Of a stretch of DNA of 64,000 bases, positions 30,678 through 39,818 are shown in pieces. Under the pieces are notes generated by a model, which was not told the origin of the DNA, searched no databases, and saw only the letters and a list, made by a program, of their open reading frames with translations. This stretch comes from Melanopsichium pennsylvanicum (Eukaryota; Basidiomycota; Ustilaginomycetes; Ustilaginales). The stretch spans positions 248,001 to 312,000 of the forward strand of contig OAPG01000013.1 of the NCBI GenBank assembly GCA_900208305.1, written 5' to 3'. The first letter of the stretch is position 1, and every line of letters starts with the position of its first letter. The position numbers and the translations under genes are program-made.

Positions 30678-31331
30678 TCACACAATTTTGTCCATCTCCT
30701 TGCCACTTTCGAATCCTCCTTCAACGAGTGTGAGCAGTGCTTCTTTATAGAAGAGTCTCCAAGTTTCCCAGGTGGGAGACTCCTCGCTTTGCTCTCCCAT
30801 CAAATTCTTCACCAGCTCGTCGGACATGAAGATCCCCACCGGAGTCCAGCAAGCCATGATCGCAGAAGCCTCCTTGATCCCAATTCCTTGTAACTCACAC
30901 AGAATTTTCATGCACTCTTCAACAAGCCCCTCCACCATTTCAGTATTTGGTTCGCCCTCTAGATATGTAAGGCAATTGATAAGGAATCTCGCAGAACGTT
31001 TGGGCACTCTGTGGCAGATTTTGTTTGAATATTGCAAGAGATCTGAGATGTGTTGATGAGATCCTGCGCTGCGAAGAATGGTCCATCCCACGATTTCGAG
31101 CAAGTAAGTCTGCGTGCAGATTGCGTCAGCAAAGAATGAGTAGGGCTCCAGACTTGTTGGTGTGAGAAAGCGGCTGTTGCTGTAGATTTTTTCCAGTTGC
31201 GAGAGATTTGCTCCACTGCAGTAGGCATACTTAGAGATGTGGAGACGTTGTGTTAGGGTTATATCAAGCTTGAGTGCGTATACATTGCAAGCCATCTTCG
31301 CGGCGTCATTTGTCGACAATAGCAGGATCAT
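30678..31331 (-). CDS. Hypothetical protein, orphan
   Basis: Open frame of 217 codons with ATG at 31329-31331, not recognised. The translation looks protein-like rather than low-complexity: mixed helices, several Cys (YAYCSGANLS, NCLTYLEG, LCELQGIG), and no signal peptide or transmembrane span. The frame is also open for about ten codons upstream of the ATG, and a CAG acceptor-like site lies there, so a 5' exon is possible. After the TGA (30678-30680) the same frame continues open for about 107 codons to 30354, Glu/Thr/Ser-rich. This could be a read-through tail, an unrecognised intron or chance. It lies at the edge of the transposon island, so it may be lineage-specific or decaying. Confidence 0.45.
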   Translation of the reverse strand: MILLLSTNDAAKMACNVYALKLDITLTQRLHISKYAYCSGANLSQLEKIYSNSRFLTPTSLEPYSFFADAICTQTYLLEIVGWTILRSAGSHQHISDLLQYSNKICHRVPKRSARFLINCLTYLEGEPNTEMVEGLVEECMKILCELQGIGIKEASAIMACWTPVGIFMSDELVKNLMGEQSEESPTWETWRLFYKEALLTLVEGGFESGKEMDKIV

Positions 31332-31383
31332 GACGTGATCCGCAACTTGAAATACTGCGTGTCAACGCTCATCCTCTTCATCC

Positions 31384-32079
31384 GGCTCTTTTTCTTTGTC
31401 AATTGCACAGGAAGTGGTACTGATGTTGGGGCTGATTCCACTTGAGAGCCCTCTTCAGGCATGTTGCCCTAGTCTGCTACTTCTGGGACTGAGCCATGTT
31501 TCTGTGTGGCCATCCTCTCTCTGGGGTCAGATCTGTCATCTTCTACAGCTTCATCAACATCCTTGGCTTTGTCCTTGTCTTTAGCTTCAGGTCTTCTGGC
31601 TTCTTTGGCTTTGCCACTGGCTTTGCATATGTCATCATCTTCAGCTTGATCTTTGTGTTCAACCTCAGATCTGTCTTGAGGTTTGTCATCATCTTCAACT
31701 TTGTTGTCAATTTGCTTTGGATATATTTTCCACTTTGCTGTCTGGCTTGCTGTCTGGCACAGACGCTGGCCAAGGTGCACAGCCGTATGTGCTCCAGGCA
31801 ACCTGTTGATACCATGTTGGGCTCTAGCAACACCAAAGAGATGTCTTCTTTTGAACAGAGGATGCTGGTGGATTGGTCAAAGGGCAAAAGAGCGCTAAAG
31901 CCTGAGACTTTACTACTAGACAAGCCATCTGAACTTTTCACCTCACCACAGTGACTTTATGCCTTGTGTGGATGCTCATGAGATGCCAGTCTCACAAACT
32001 TTGGTTGGCTTTTTTTATAAGATCACAAGAAGACACAAGATCCAAAATGAATGGTTGATATGCAGTGCAACCTTGTTAG
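31384..32079. other. CpG-depleted segment, left part
   Basis: About 700 bp with only 3 CpG dinucleotides counted by eye, rich in TpG/CpA. This is unlike the flanking genes and the adjacent CpG-rich DNA. It contains imperfect repeats of gtcatcatcttcarctt. Overlapping ORFs exist on both strands (plus 31496-31954; minus 31801-31469, very Asp/Lys-rich) but none is recognisable. It looks like old, methylation- or RIP-decayed repeat DNA. It ends exactly where the CpG-rich element begins. Confidence 0.6.
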
Positions 32080-32272
32080 TGCCTACCAACCGGAGTCCAA
32101 AGAGGGGGTGCTCGGCCCTCCTCCCAATTGAGCGATCGTCGTGATCAGGCCCCAACCGACCCTCTCCGGACCCCTCGCAGCAGAGCGGTTGGCCTGACAC
32201 GATCCTCCTACCGCCCAACCGCGGCTGGCCCCTCTGTATGCAGAATACAACCGTCGGCAACCTAACATTGTA

Positions 32273-32276
32273 ACGC
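32273..32276. repeat. Target-site duplication, left copy (ACGC, or AACGC from 32272)
   Basis: ACGC directly before the left LTR matches ACGC at 39815-39818 directly after the right LTR. The adjacent A makes a 5-bp AACGC duplication equally possible. Confidence 0.75.
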
Positions 32277-32458
32277 TGACAATGATAATCACTAAGCTAA
32301 AGTAAAAGGAAACACAATAAAGGGCTTGATTGCGATGCTGAAGGAGATGATGATTCCAAGGGAAGGGGATAACTCGACTCGGCCGCAGCTAAGTCGAATT
32401 TTTCGTGTGAAAATGAAAAATTACAAAATGAAAATATCAAAAGGCATAACCGGTGACA
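32277..32458 (-). repeat. 3' LTR of the Ty3/gypsy element
   Basis: 182 bp, TG...CA on either strand, repeated at 39633-39814 with no difference found on direct comparison. Confidence 0.95.
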
Positions 32459-33129
32459 GAGGCCCGAACAGAAACAGGCTCCGTCCTCGGAGACGTCGTA
32501 CAAAACAAGGATATTACTAAACGCTGAGAGAAACGAATGTGGAAAGGAAAGGAAATGATACGATGCCGAGTATGCTATACATTGCGGCAAAGAATGCTGG
32601 TATAACTTGCTGCTGCGAAAGTAGACGCGGCGTTGCGATACAAGGTGCGAGTAAACAGTCGAACAGTAGAATAGTAGAACGGAGGAATGGAAATGGCTTA
32701 AGCAAGTCCCGCGGCAGTGCTGTCATTGCCGCTTTAAGTTGGTTATGCGGGAATAGTCACTTATTCGGTGGTCATCGAGAGATTAAAAGCGTCGTGACCC
32801 GGTGAAGGTACCACAGCGAGTGTGAAAGGACAGCTGCAAAGTGCGTGAGCGCCAGCTGATGTCAATGATTGACAAGAGCTTCGAGAGTTGGCCAAGAAAG
32901 AAGGTAATGGCGGTATTGAGCATATCGATTGTGCTGAAAGCAATTTTTGCGGTGACAATGATGAATGGGGTTGGCGACAATTGTGACGATGATGGTCAAG
33001 TTGATGCGCGGAAAAAAGGCATGCAGCGTAAGAGAGGAATGGTGATGGCGGGAGGTGGTGGTAGGAGGAGCGATGCGATCGTATTGAATACCACATAACG
33101 CGGAACGTGGGGTTTTCACAATAGAGTTT
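32459..33129. other. Untranslated segment between pol stop and 3' LTR
   Basis: 671 bp inside the retrotransposon. No supported ORF. A small CTCCG/CGGAG hairpin lies near 32480-32493. The bases adjoining the LTR do not form a polypurine tract on the coding strand. Confidence 0.5.
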
Positions 33130-36100
33130 TTAAGCTCGAAGCTCTGTAACTCTATCGCCGGGTTCTTCCAGTTCTCGCGAAGGCCAGTATGGTTTGAGTC
33201 GATCTTGATGAACTCGTTCTTGTCGTCCATCAATCAAGCTTCGAACAATGTATGATTTTCGCTGCTTAGACTGAATGGCATAGGGTCCTTCCCAGCGAGG
33301 AGCCATCTTTGCTGCCGTGGAATAAGTTGATTCGAGCTGGGTGCGGTGCTTGAGGACTAAATCGCCAGGTTCATAAGCCACTGAACTACGGTACGGTGTG
33401 GACTGAGCAACACGTTTACCTTGCTCTTCTTCGAGGTGAGCAGAGGCTTCAACCCGGATTGCATCGACAAATGCGCGTTGACTTTTTGCTGCTGCGACGT
33501 CAGAGGGGTACTCTCCTTGCTGCTTGCGACTATCCTTGATAGTAAATCCATAGAGAAGCTCGACTGGTGACCAGTTTGCCATAGCTGGCATCGGACGACG
33601 ATTGAGCTCTCGTACTGCTACTGCCAAGTACGGATGCCATTGCTGAGGAGGTAAGTCGGTATCGTCGAGCGGATTGGCAATCAGCTTGCGCAATGTTTGG
33701 ATGAGAAGACCGTTATGACGTTCTACCAACCCATTGACCCAAGGTGCGTAAGCAGAGGTGATGATATGCTCGACCTCATGCTCTACTAGGAAGTTTGAGA
33801 CTTCAGCGCAATCAAAATGCGAACCACCGTCCGTGATGATCTTTCCTGGCAAGATACCAAGAGAATCGCGTAACTCCTGCAATGCCTTGACTACATCACG
33901 CGCTCGTTGATACGTGCAAGCGAATGCCCAAACGAATCGACTGAAGTAATCGATTATAACCAGCACTTTACTACGACCTTGAGACAGCGGCAGACTAACA
34001 AAATCCATGGCCCAGACAGCCATTGGCGAAGTGATCACAACAGGATCGATGGTGCTGCTGAGTTGAGGTCCAAACTGTTGGCAAGTTGGGCAGCGCTTGA
34101 TGATGTTGCGCACGTCACGCCACATCGAAGGCCAAATAACTGATTCCTGTAATCGTAAAATGCTAATCGTGCTGGCGATTCCCATGTGGCTTCGGTTATG
34201 GACCGAGCGAGCGAACTGCTGTGCTTCTCGTCGTGGCAAGACTCGGTAAAGCTCTCCATCTTTGCGCTGGTAAAGATCACCATCGCGAATAACATAAGAG
34301 TCGTACTTGCCAAGCTTCTTGCGAAGAGTCTGTGACTCGGGCATTTCGAGGAAAAGAAGAAAACGGATCAACGGTTCCATTTCATCACCTTGGAACCGTT
34401 GCAGCAGCGGTCCTGTTAAGCGATCGAGTTCAAGATACCGCTGAGCAGACGATCGAGCTTCGTCAGGATCTGGAACGATAGCTAAGATGCCATATTCTTG
34501 CAAAGGTTGCGGAAGGTCATCGGTTGCTGCCTGGGGTCGATGCGATAATCCATGGGCAAGTTGATGCCGACGTCCAGCACAGTGCCTGACCTCTACGATG
34601 TTGTGGGCCAACAACTGTTCTCGCCATCGAGCATGAGCAACGGGCATCTTGTCCGTCCTCAGCATGTCGCGCAGTGCCATGCAGTCAGTGATCAAGATGA
34701 TTGGCTGGCCGAAGGTGAATGAAGCGAACTTATCTAGTGCAAACTTTGCTGCAGCTAATTTGCCCAGATGTGCAGAGTAGCGAGCTTCAGAAGGCAATAG
34801 CTTGCGGCTGGCATAGGCAATGGGGAAAGCAACCTTACGGCGTACTCCTTGCTCTTCTGCAGACCGATCAAGTGGATCAATAACCAACTGCCACTTGCCA
34901 ACGGCGTCCTTACAAACCTCATACTCTTGCATGAGTACGGCACCCATACCTTCGATACTCCAATCGCTCTGAACTATGAAAGGCCGATCATACCTCGGTT
35001 CCTTTAACACATTAGAATTGACTAAAGCCTGCTTGATACGAAGGAACGCTGCATCATGCTTAGTGTTCCAAGCCTGATCAAGACTCTGGTCGTAGTCTTC
35101 GACTTTTTGAGTAAGCTCGTCAAGCGGGGCGAACACTTTAGCAAAGCAAGGGATCTTTGAGCGAAGGTAGGAGCAGATGCCGCGGAAAACCATAAGTTCC
35201 CGGACCGTCGTCGGCTTTGGCCAGTCGACTATGGCTTTCAATCGACTTGGGTCAATCCTAATGCCATTCTGACCAACAACTTGGCCGCAGAACGTGATCT
35301 CCTCTTGAAGGAACTGACACTTGCTGACTGCCAATGTAAAACCGGTATCAATCGCCCTATCCAAGAATGTGCGAAGCCAAACAAAGTATGCTCCAAAGTC
35401 CTGATGTCCAGCAGCAACATCATCCATCCAGAAGTCACTATCACGATCAAATAGGTCTCCAAACGCTGTAGTAATGAAGCGATAGTACAGCGAAGGTCCC
35501 ACTTTGAATCCAAATGGCATAACAGTATAGCCGTAGAAGCCAAGGTCTTTGATGTATGTGACTGACAGCAAGGTCGCAAGACGAGAGTTGGCAACAATGA
35601 AGAAGCCGGCACAACCATCGCCTTTGAAAAGGTAACGCTTATTCGAAAGCTTGGATGCTTTGACTGCGATATCGCCAGGCACAAACGCTGCATCCCGCAT
35701 GTAACGATTGATGGGAGCGTAATTGTGAACAAGTCGATACCGTGCCTTGGCGTCCGCTACTGGTAAAGGTGTGGAGATGGTCGTGGGTGGTGGCAGGCTC
35801 TCATCATACTCAAGACCAGCGTCCTTGAGTGCTGCATTGACTTGCTTGCGGAGCTCGTCGATCGACACATTGGAATCAAATTCGGATGCAGGCTTCGGTA
35901 CAATTCTAGTTTCTGAGATCCATCGCACTTGGTCTTCATCAACTTTGACCAGAAAACCATTGCTGATAAGATCTCGTACCTGCTTATGTAGGAACTCCTT
36001 TTGCGGTGGTGAGAGTGCTTGGGTTCGAGATTGTCTTGCAGTATCAGGAGGTTCGGAAATCAAGATTGGATCGCAGATGACTTTGCGGTTCTGCTTACAA

Positions 36101-37364
36101 TCAGCTGAAGACTTGGCAAAAGCAATGTGCTTAGCTTTAAGCAGTGCTTGCAGGTGCTGACGTTCAGCGGCGGTGCCTTGAGAACCGAATTGAGAAAAGA
36201 GCAGAGATGTTATACGCTCAGCTCGATCTTCCAACTCGTCATCTTCATGACCATTGACTCTGTACGGCCGGAACTCCTCTTGATAATGCTTGCGATTAAC
36301 TAGGTAATCAGGATCTTCATCCTCCACTGGATACAGGTTCTGCAATCGATCCAACTCTGCTTCATCCACTGGCTCGACGAATGAGACCTTTCTTGGTTGC
36401 GGCTGGATGTCACTCTGAGGGAGCTCTGCCCATGACATAGCGTGGTCAACGGGTTCGCTGTCTTCAATTGCTACTTGAGCAACATCTTGATCTTGCGGTT
36501 CTTCGACCGATGGGCTGTTGAGCCTTTCCAAATCTCCAACGTTGGGCCATCGCGGTGTGGTAGAGTTGAGCACGCGGATTGCTTCGAGTGGGGTAGTTGG
36601 GGTAGGTATTAGTCGATGGCGATGCGCAAGAGAAACCAACGGTATCCAATAACGATTGAAGCCTGCAATGCGATTATCTGGAACATAGATGACATCCAGC
36701 TCGTAAAACTGAACGGCGCTGACTAGTTGCTTCCAAGGTTTGCCGAGTATCATATATAGCTCTGCTACTGGCAAGACCTCGAAGTCGAGCTCTTCTGCAG
36801 GCAACTCATTATCTGCTCCTTTAACCACGATGCTAAGCGTGACACTACCATCTGTCTTAACACGTCGTCCATCAGCCAGACGCACATAAGTATCGCTGGG
36901 CTCCACGCCAATGGTGAACGGCGTTTGGTCAAGTCGTAAGGCATCAAGCGCTGTACGCGAAACAACATTGACTGAAGCACCATCGTCCACTATTGCTCTT
37001 CCCACCACTCGAGTCACCTCATCTGAATTGATACCGACTCTGACTGGTGAGACGATGACTGAAAGAGTGAACAGGTCATATCGGCTGTAATGCGCCCGTT
37101 GCTGTAATGCCTGAATGTCTGCCTTAGGTTTACCCACAGCTCCTTTTCTGCGAGCTGGAAGAGTCTGCGGTTGCTGATGCTGTTGCTGCTGCTGCTGCTG
37201 TGGCGGCTGTTGTTGTTGCTGCTGCTGCTGTTGCGGCGGTTGTTGTTGTTGCTGCTGCTGCTGTTGCGGCGGTTGCTGTTGTTGATGCTGCTGCTGTTGC
37301 GGCGGTTGCTGTTGTTGATGCTGCTGCTGTTGCGGCGGTTGCTGTTGTTGATGCTGCTGCTGTT

Positions 37365-37395
<31 letters not shown>

Positions 37396-37977
37396 TTGCG
37401 GCGGTTGCTGTTGTTTAGACTGGCGAGCACGAGCCTCTTCAAGAATGTGCGGCGGTGGCGAGGGAGTGCGAATAGAGGGGGAAGGCGACACTCTGCGAGA
37501 CTTGTCCTGACGACTTTGGACTAATGCAATAGTCCGCGCAAGTGGGAATTCGACTGTAAGGTCGACAACGTTGCGGGGCTGCTGAGATGCCTCGGTCGCA
37601 AGGAGTGGCGTTGCCGGGGGAATGGGGGATGAAGACGAAATTTCGGCATTGTTGCCGGAAGTTCGAGTTTGCTGTTGCTGTTGTACTGCCAAAGGCGCAG
37701 CTGCTGACGATGAAAATTGCAAATACGATTGAGATTGCGAATATGATGTTGGCTGCGAAACAAGACCGAGACTAGAGACAAAACCTTTTTTTCTCGACGT
37801 AGGAGCAAGGGTTTCCTGCGGCGGCAATGGATACAAAGACTTAGACCACGAAGGCTGGTTTGAGGGAAGGGGAGCAGAGTCTGAAACGAAAAGAGAAAAC
37901 GGCGTTATGCTATTGGGACCCATTTGGGATGTCTTAGCCCCTGGGTTTGGGTCGCGATAATCCAAAGGGCTTAGGCG
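33130..37977 (-). CDS. pol: Retrotransposon Pol polyprotein (protease, RT, RNase H, integrase)
   Basis: The pol frame runs 1615 codons from the first codon after the frameshift site. The first in-frame ATG is at 37921-37923. Positions below count from 37965. A Gln/Pro repeat domain occupies about 183-265. The aspartic protease has VDDGASVN (about 323). RT starts near LVHNYAPINRY (about 745), and the catalytic motif is FWMDD (about 845). RNase H has SDWS (about 1000). Integrase has HNRSH and CPTC (about 1258-1293), then D in WAMDF, D in ITDGGSHF and E in NGLVERHN (about 1320, 1380, 1416), and a C-terminal GPY-type motif (about 1565). The expected RNase H Glu and last Asp appear replaced (SAHLGKLA, LAHGLSH). 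Expression is probably as Gag-Pol by -1 frameshifting. Confidence 0.95.
37171..37413 (-). repeat. 33-bp minisatellite encoding PPQQQQ(H/Q)QQQQ in Pol
   Basis: Seven units spaced exactly 33 bp apart, counted from the CGGCGG landmark at 37201, 37234, 37267, 37300, 37333, 37366 and 37399. Each encodes 11 residues, mostly Gln with a Pro-Pro pair. The unit length keeps the reading frame. Confidence 0.95.
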
Positions 37978-37983
37978 TTTCCC
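37936..37983 (-). promoter_or_regulatory. Putative -1 programmed ribosomal frameshift site (gag/pol)
   Basis: The slippery heptamer G GGA AAC lies at 37983-37977 in the gag frame, two codons before the gag stop TAA. After a 5-nt spacer (37976-37972) a hairpin can form. AGCCC (37971-37967) pairs with GGGCT (37940-37936), and TTTGG (37966-37962) pairs with CCAAA (37950-37946). There is an 11-nt loop and a 5-nt bulge. A -1 slip puts the ribosome exactly in the pol frame. That frame has a stop only 2 codons upstream of the heptamer. Confidence 0.8.
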
Positions 37984-39350
37984 TGACGCCTACGGTCTCG
38001 AGAGCTAGCTCCAAACATTCGACGGTATGTTTGCTCTGCTTGAGGAACCGGGGTATTAGGACAAGCCGTGCTAAAGTGACCGCGGTGACCACAACGGTGA
38101 CATTTGTTAGAACCAGCTGGCGCAGTACCAGGGGTGAGAGGATAAGGTTGGTCAAGAGGTGGCTGCATGGTGACGCGAGGATGGTCACGCTGGAACTGTT
38201 GCAAAGCAGCTTGGTATTGCGCTTGGCCTTGAGGTGTGTTCTCGAAGGTCATCTGCACAATCTCCGTGATGCGCGCTTGCTGCTGTTCGCGAGGAGGGGA
38301 AGGCGGCAGAATTTGACGGCCACGCTGCTGCTGTTGCTGATGCGAAGGGTCAAAAGTTATTGGATGCTGTTGGATAGCACCTTGCTCGAGAGGGGGCGAA
38401 GGAGGAAACACCGCTCGCTGAGCATTAAGAATCTTGTTCACGATGCGGTTCTCGAGCTCAGCATCTCGTTGCTTGCAAGCTCTGATCTCCTTAACAAATT
38501 CTTCGTTCTGGTCATGCTCGGCCAAAATGCTCTCATACCTCTGCTGAGGAATGGCACGGCAGATGTTGACGAATTCGGCCACAGTAGCTGTTTTGCTAGG
38601 AACTGCAATAGTTGCTTGAATTTCGGGAGGGAGGGAAGACCAGGCCGCAAAAGCAAGAGAAGCCGGGGAAGCGTAATCGGCGGGAATATCGCTGGCTAAG
38701 TCATACAGACGTTGAAGCCATTCGTCCCAATGCTCGATATCACGCAAGAGGTCGAGCGTGGGGTGAAGATGAGTCGTAAAGCGCTGGAAACGAGTTTGCT
38801 TTACGCCGCCAATGGCGGTGTCCTTATCGTATTGATTGAGGAATGCAATCTTGAGAGAATTCCAAGTGCTGCTCACGGTCGAAGGAAGTGATTCCAGCCA
38901 AGCTTCGGCTGCTCCATCAAGTCGAGTCTTGAAGAGACGAGCAGATTTAGCCTCATCATCAATGAAGTCGCGTTCGATAAGATAAGCCTCGAAGTTCTTG
39001 ACAAAGTGGCGAGCAGTGCCGTTGCCTGCTTTGCCGATCGAGCCATTGAAGATGTCCAGACGACCATGGCCATTGGAAGATGCAGAGGGAAGAATCGTCA
39101 TCGCAGAGCCAAGAGAAAGTGCTGATAACGATGATGCGGGTGGCGAGCTTAGAGGGGAAGAAGCAATGATGGCTTCTGGCGATCGAGGATTCGTTGCAGA
39201 CTTGGTAGCGAATTGGATTGCGGTTGGCGGCGTTAAGCTTGCTGATGGCACGTTAGGCTCGGGCTCTGATACTGCGGGGGAGGTCTTTTCAGCAATTCGC
39301 TGGGAAAAGCGGCGCGGCGGCGGTGAACTAGACGTTGTCGTAAGCGGCAT
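37971..39350 (-). CDS. gag: Retrotransposon Gag with CCHC zinc knuckle
   Basis: Structural polyprotein forming the virus-like particle. 459 residues, ATG at 39348-39350. Residues 1-90 are Ser/Pro-rich. The helical capsid-like region follows at about 95-300 (FVKNFEAYLIERDF, ARLFKTRLDGAAEAWLESLPS, LKIAFLNQYD), which is the retrotransposon gag fold signature. Next comes a Gln/Pro-rich linker. A nucleocapsid zinc knuckle CHRCGHRGHFSTAC (C-x2-C-x4-H-x4-C) sits near the C-terminus. The frame ends DRRRQGNA-stop, and the slippery heptamer overlaps the GNA codons. It is the first gene after the 5' LTR leader. Confidence 0.95.
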   Translation of the reverse strand: MPLTTTSSSPPPRRFSQRIAEKTSPAVSEPEPNVPSASLTPPTAIQFATKSATNPRSPEAIIASSPLSSPPASSLSALSLGSAMTILPSASSNGHGRLDIFNGSIGKAGNGTARHFVKNFEAYLIERDFIDDEAKSARLFKTRLDGAAEAWLESLPSTVSSTWNSLKIAFLNQYDKDTAIGGVKQTRFQRFTTHLHPTLDLLRDIEHWDEWLQRLYDLASDIPADYASPASLAFAAWSSLPPEIQATIAVPSKTATVAEFVNICRAIPQQRYESILAEHDQNEEFVKEIRACKQRDAELENRIVNKILNAQRAVFPPSPPLEQGAIQQHPITFDPSHQQQQQRGRQILPPSPPREQQQARITEIVQMTFENTPQGQAQYQAALQQFQRDHPRVTMQPPLDQPYPLTPGTAPAGSNKCHRCGHRGHFSTACPNTPVPQAEQTYRRMFGASSRDRRRQGNA

Positions 39351-39632
39351 ACGCCTACGGGGAAAAAGCTGCTAATAATAGAAAAGATTGAATTGCTTGC
39401 TGAAAAAATGCTACTGATTACCAGAAAAAGGGAAGGAGTGAGGAATATTAGGGAGGTGCCGATGGTGGATGGGCGGATGGATTTGGATGGCTGAGTTGCG
39501 TGTGGCAAAAATTGAGCCACGCGCCAAACCTATTACTGCTGTTGCGAATGCTACTAAGGAAGTTGCTATCAATAGTTCTGGTAATGCTAATGGTATTCGT
39601 CGATGCAAGTCATTTCCGGGTTGGCCCCCCAA

Positions 39633-39814
39633 TGACAATGATAATCACTAAGCTAAAGTAAAAGGAAACACAATAAAGGGCTTGATTGCGATGCTGAAGG
39701 AGATGATGATTCCAAGGGAAGGGGATAACTCGACTCGGCCGCAGCTAAGTCGAATTTTTCGTGTGAAAATGAAAAATTACAAAATGAAAATATCAAAAGG
39801 CATAACCGGTGACA
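39633..39814 (-). repeat. 5' LTR of the Ty3/gypsy element
   Basis: 182 bp, identical by eye to 32277-32458. It is followed on the right by ACGC (39815-39818), the target-site copy. Confidence 0.95.
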
Positions 39815-39818
39815 ACGC

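Larger units (their letters stand above)
32277..39814 (-). mobile_element. Ty3/gypsy LTR retrotransposon, full length
   Basis: 7538-bp element on the minus strand. It has two 182-bp LTRs, a 4-5 bp target duplication, an intact gag frame and an intact pol frame in the order protease, reverse transcriptase, RNase H, integrase, which defines Ty3/gypsy. The LTRs compare as identical by eye, indicating recent insertion. The leader between the 5' LTR and gag is about 280 bp. About 670 bp without a supported ORF lie between pol and the 3' LTR. No chromodomain is seen. The primer-binding site and polypurine tract are not canonical. It sits inside the CpG-rich LTR-like element. Confidence 0.93.

Noticed and set aside
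31469..31954. Competing ORFs on both strands in the CpG-poor block (hydrophobic on plus, Asp/Lys-rich on minus)
   Set aside because: No family is recognised. The CpG-poor, repetitive composition can create open frames by chance. Kept only as part of the decayed segment.
32326..33098. Short ORFs on both strands between pol and the 3' LTR as a third retrotransposon gene
   Set aside because: All are under 125 codons, overlapping, and without envelope or other signature.
37171..37524. Leu- and Ala/Val-rich plus-strand ORFs
   Set aside because: They are the antisense translation of the Gln/Pro minisatellite.
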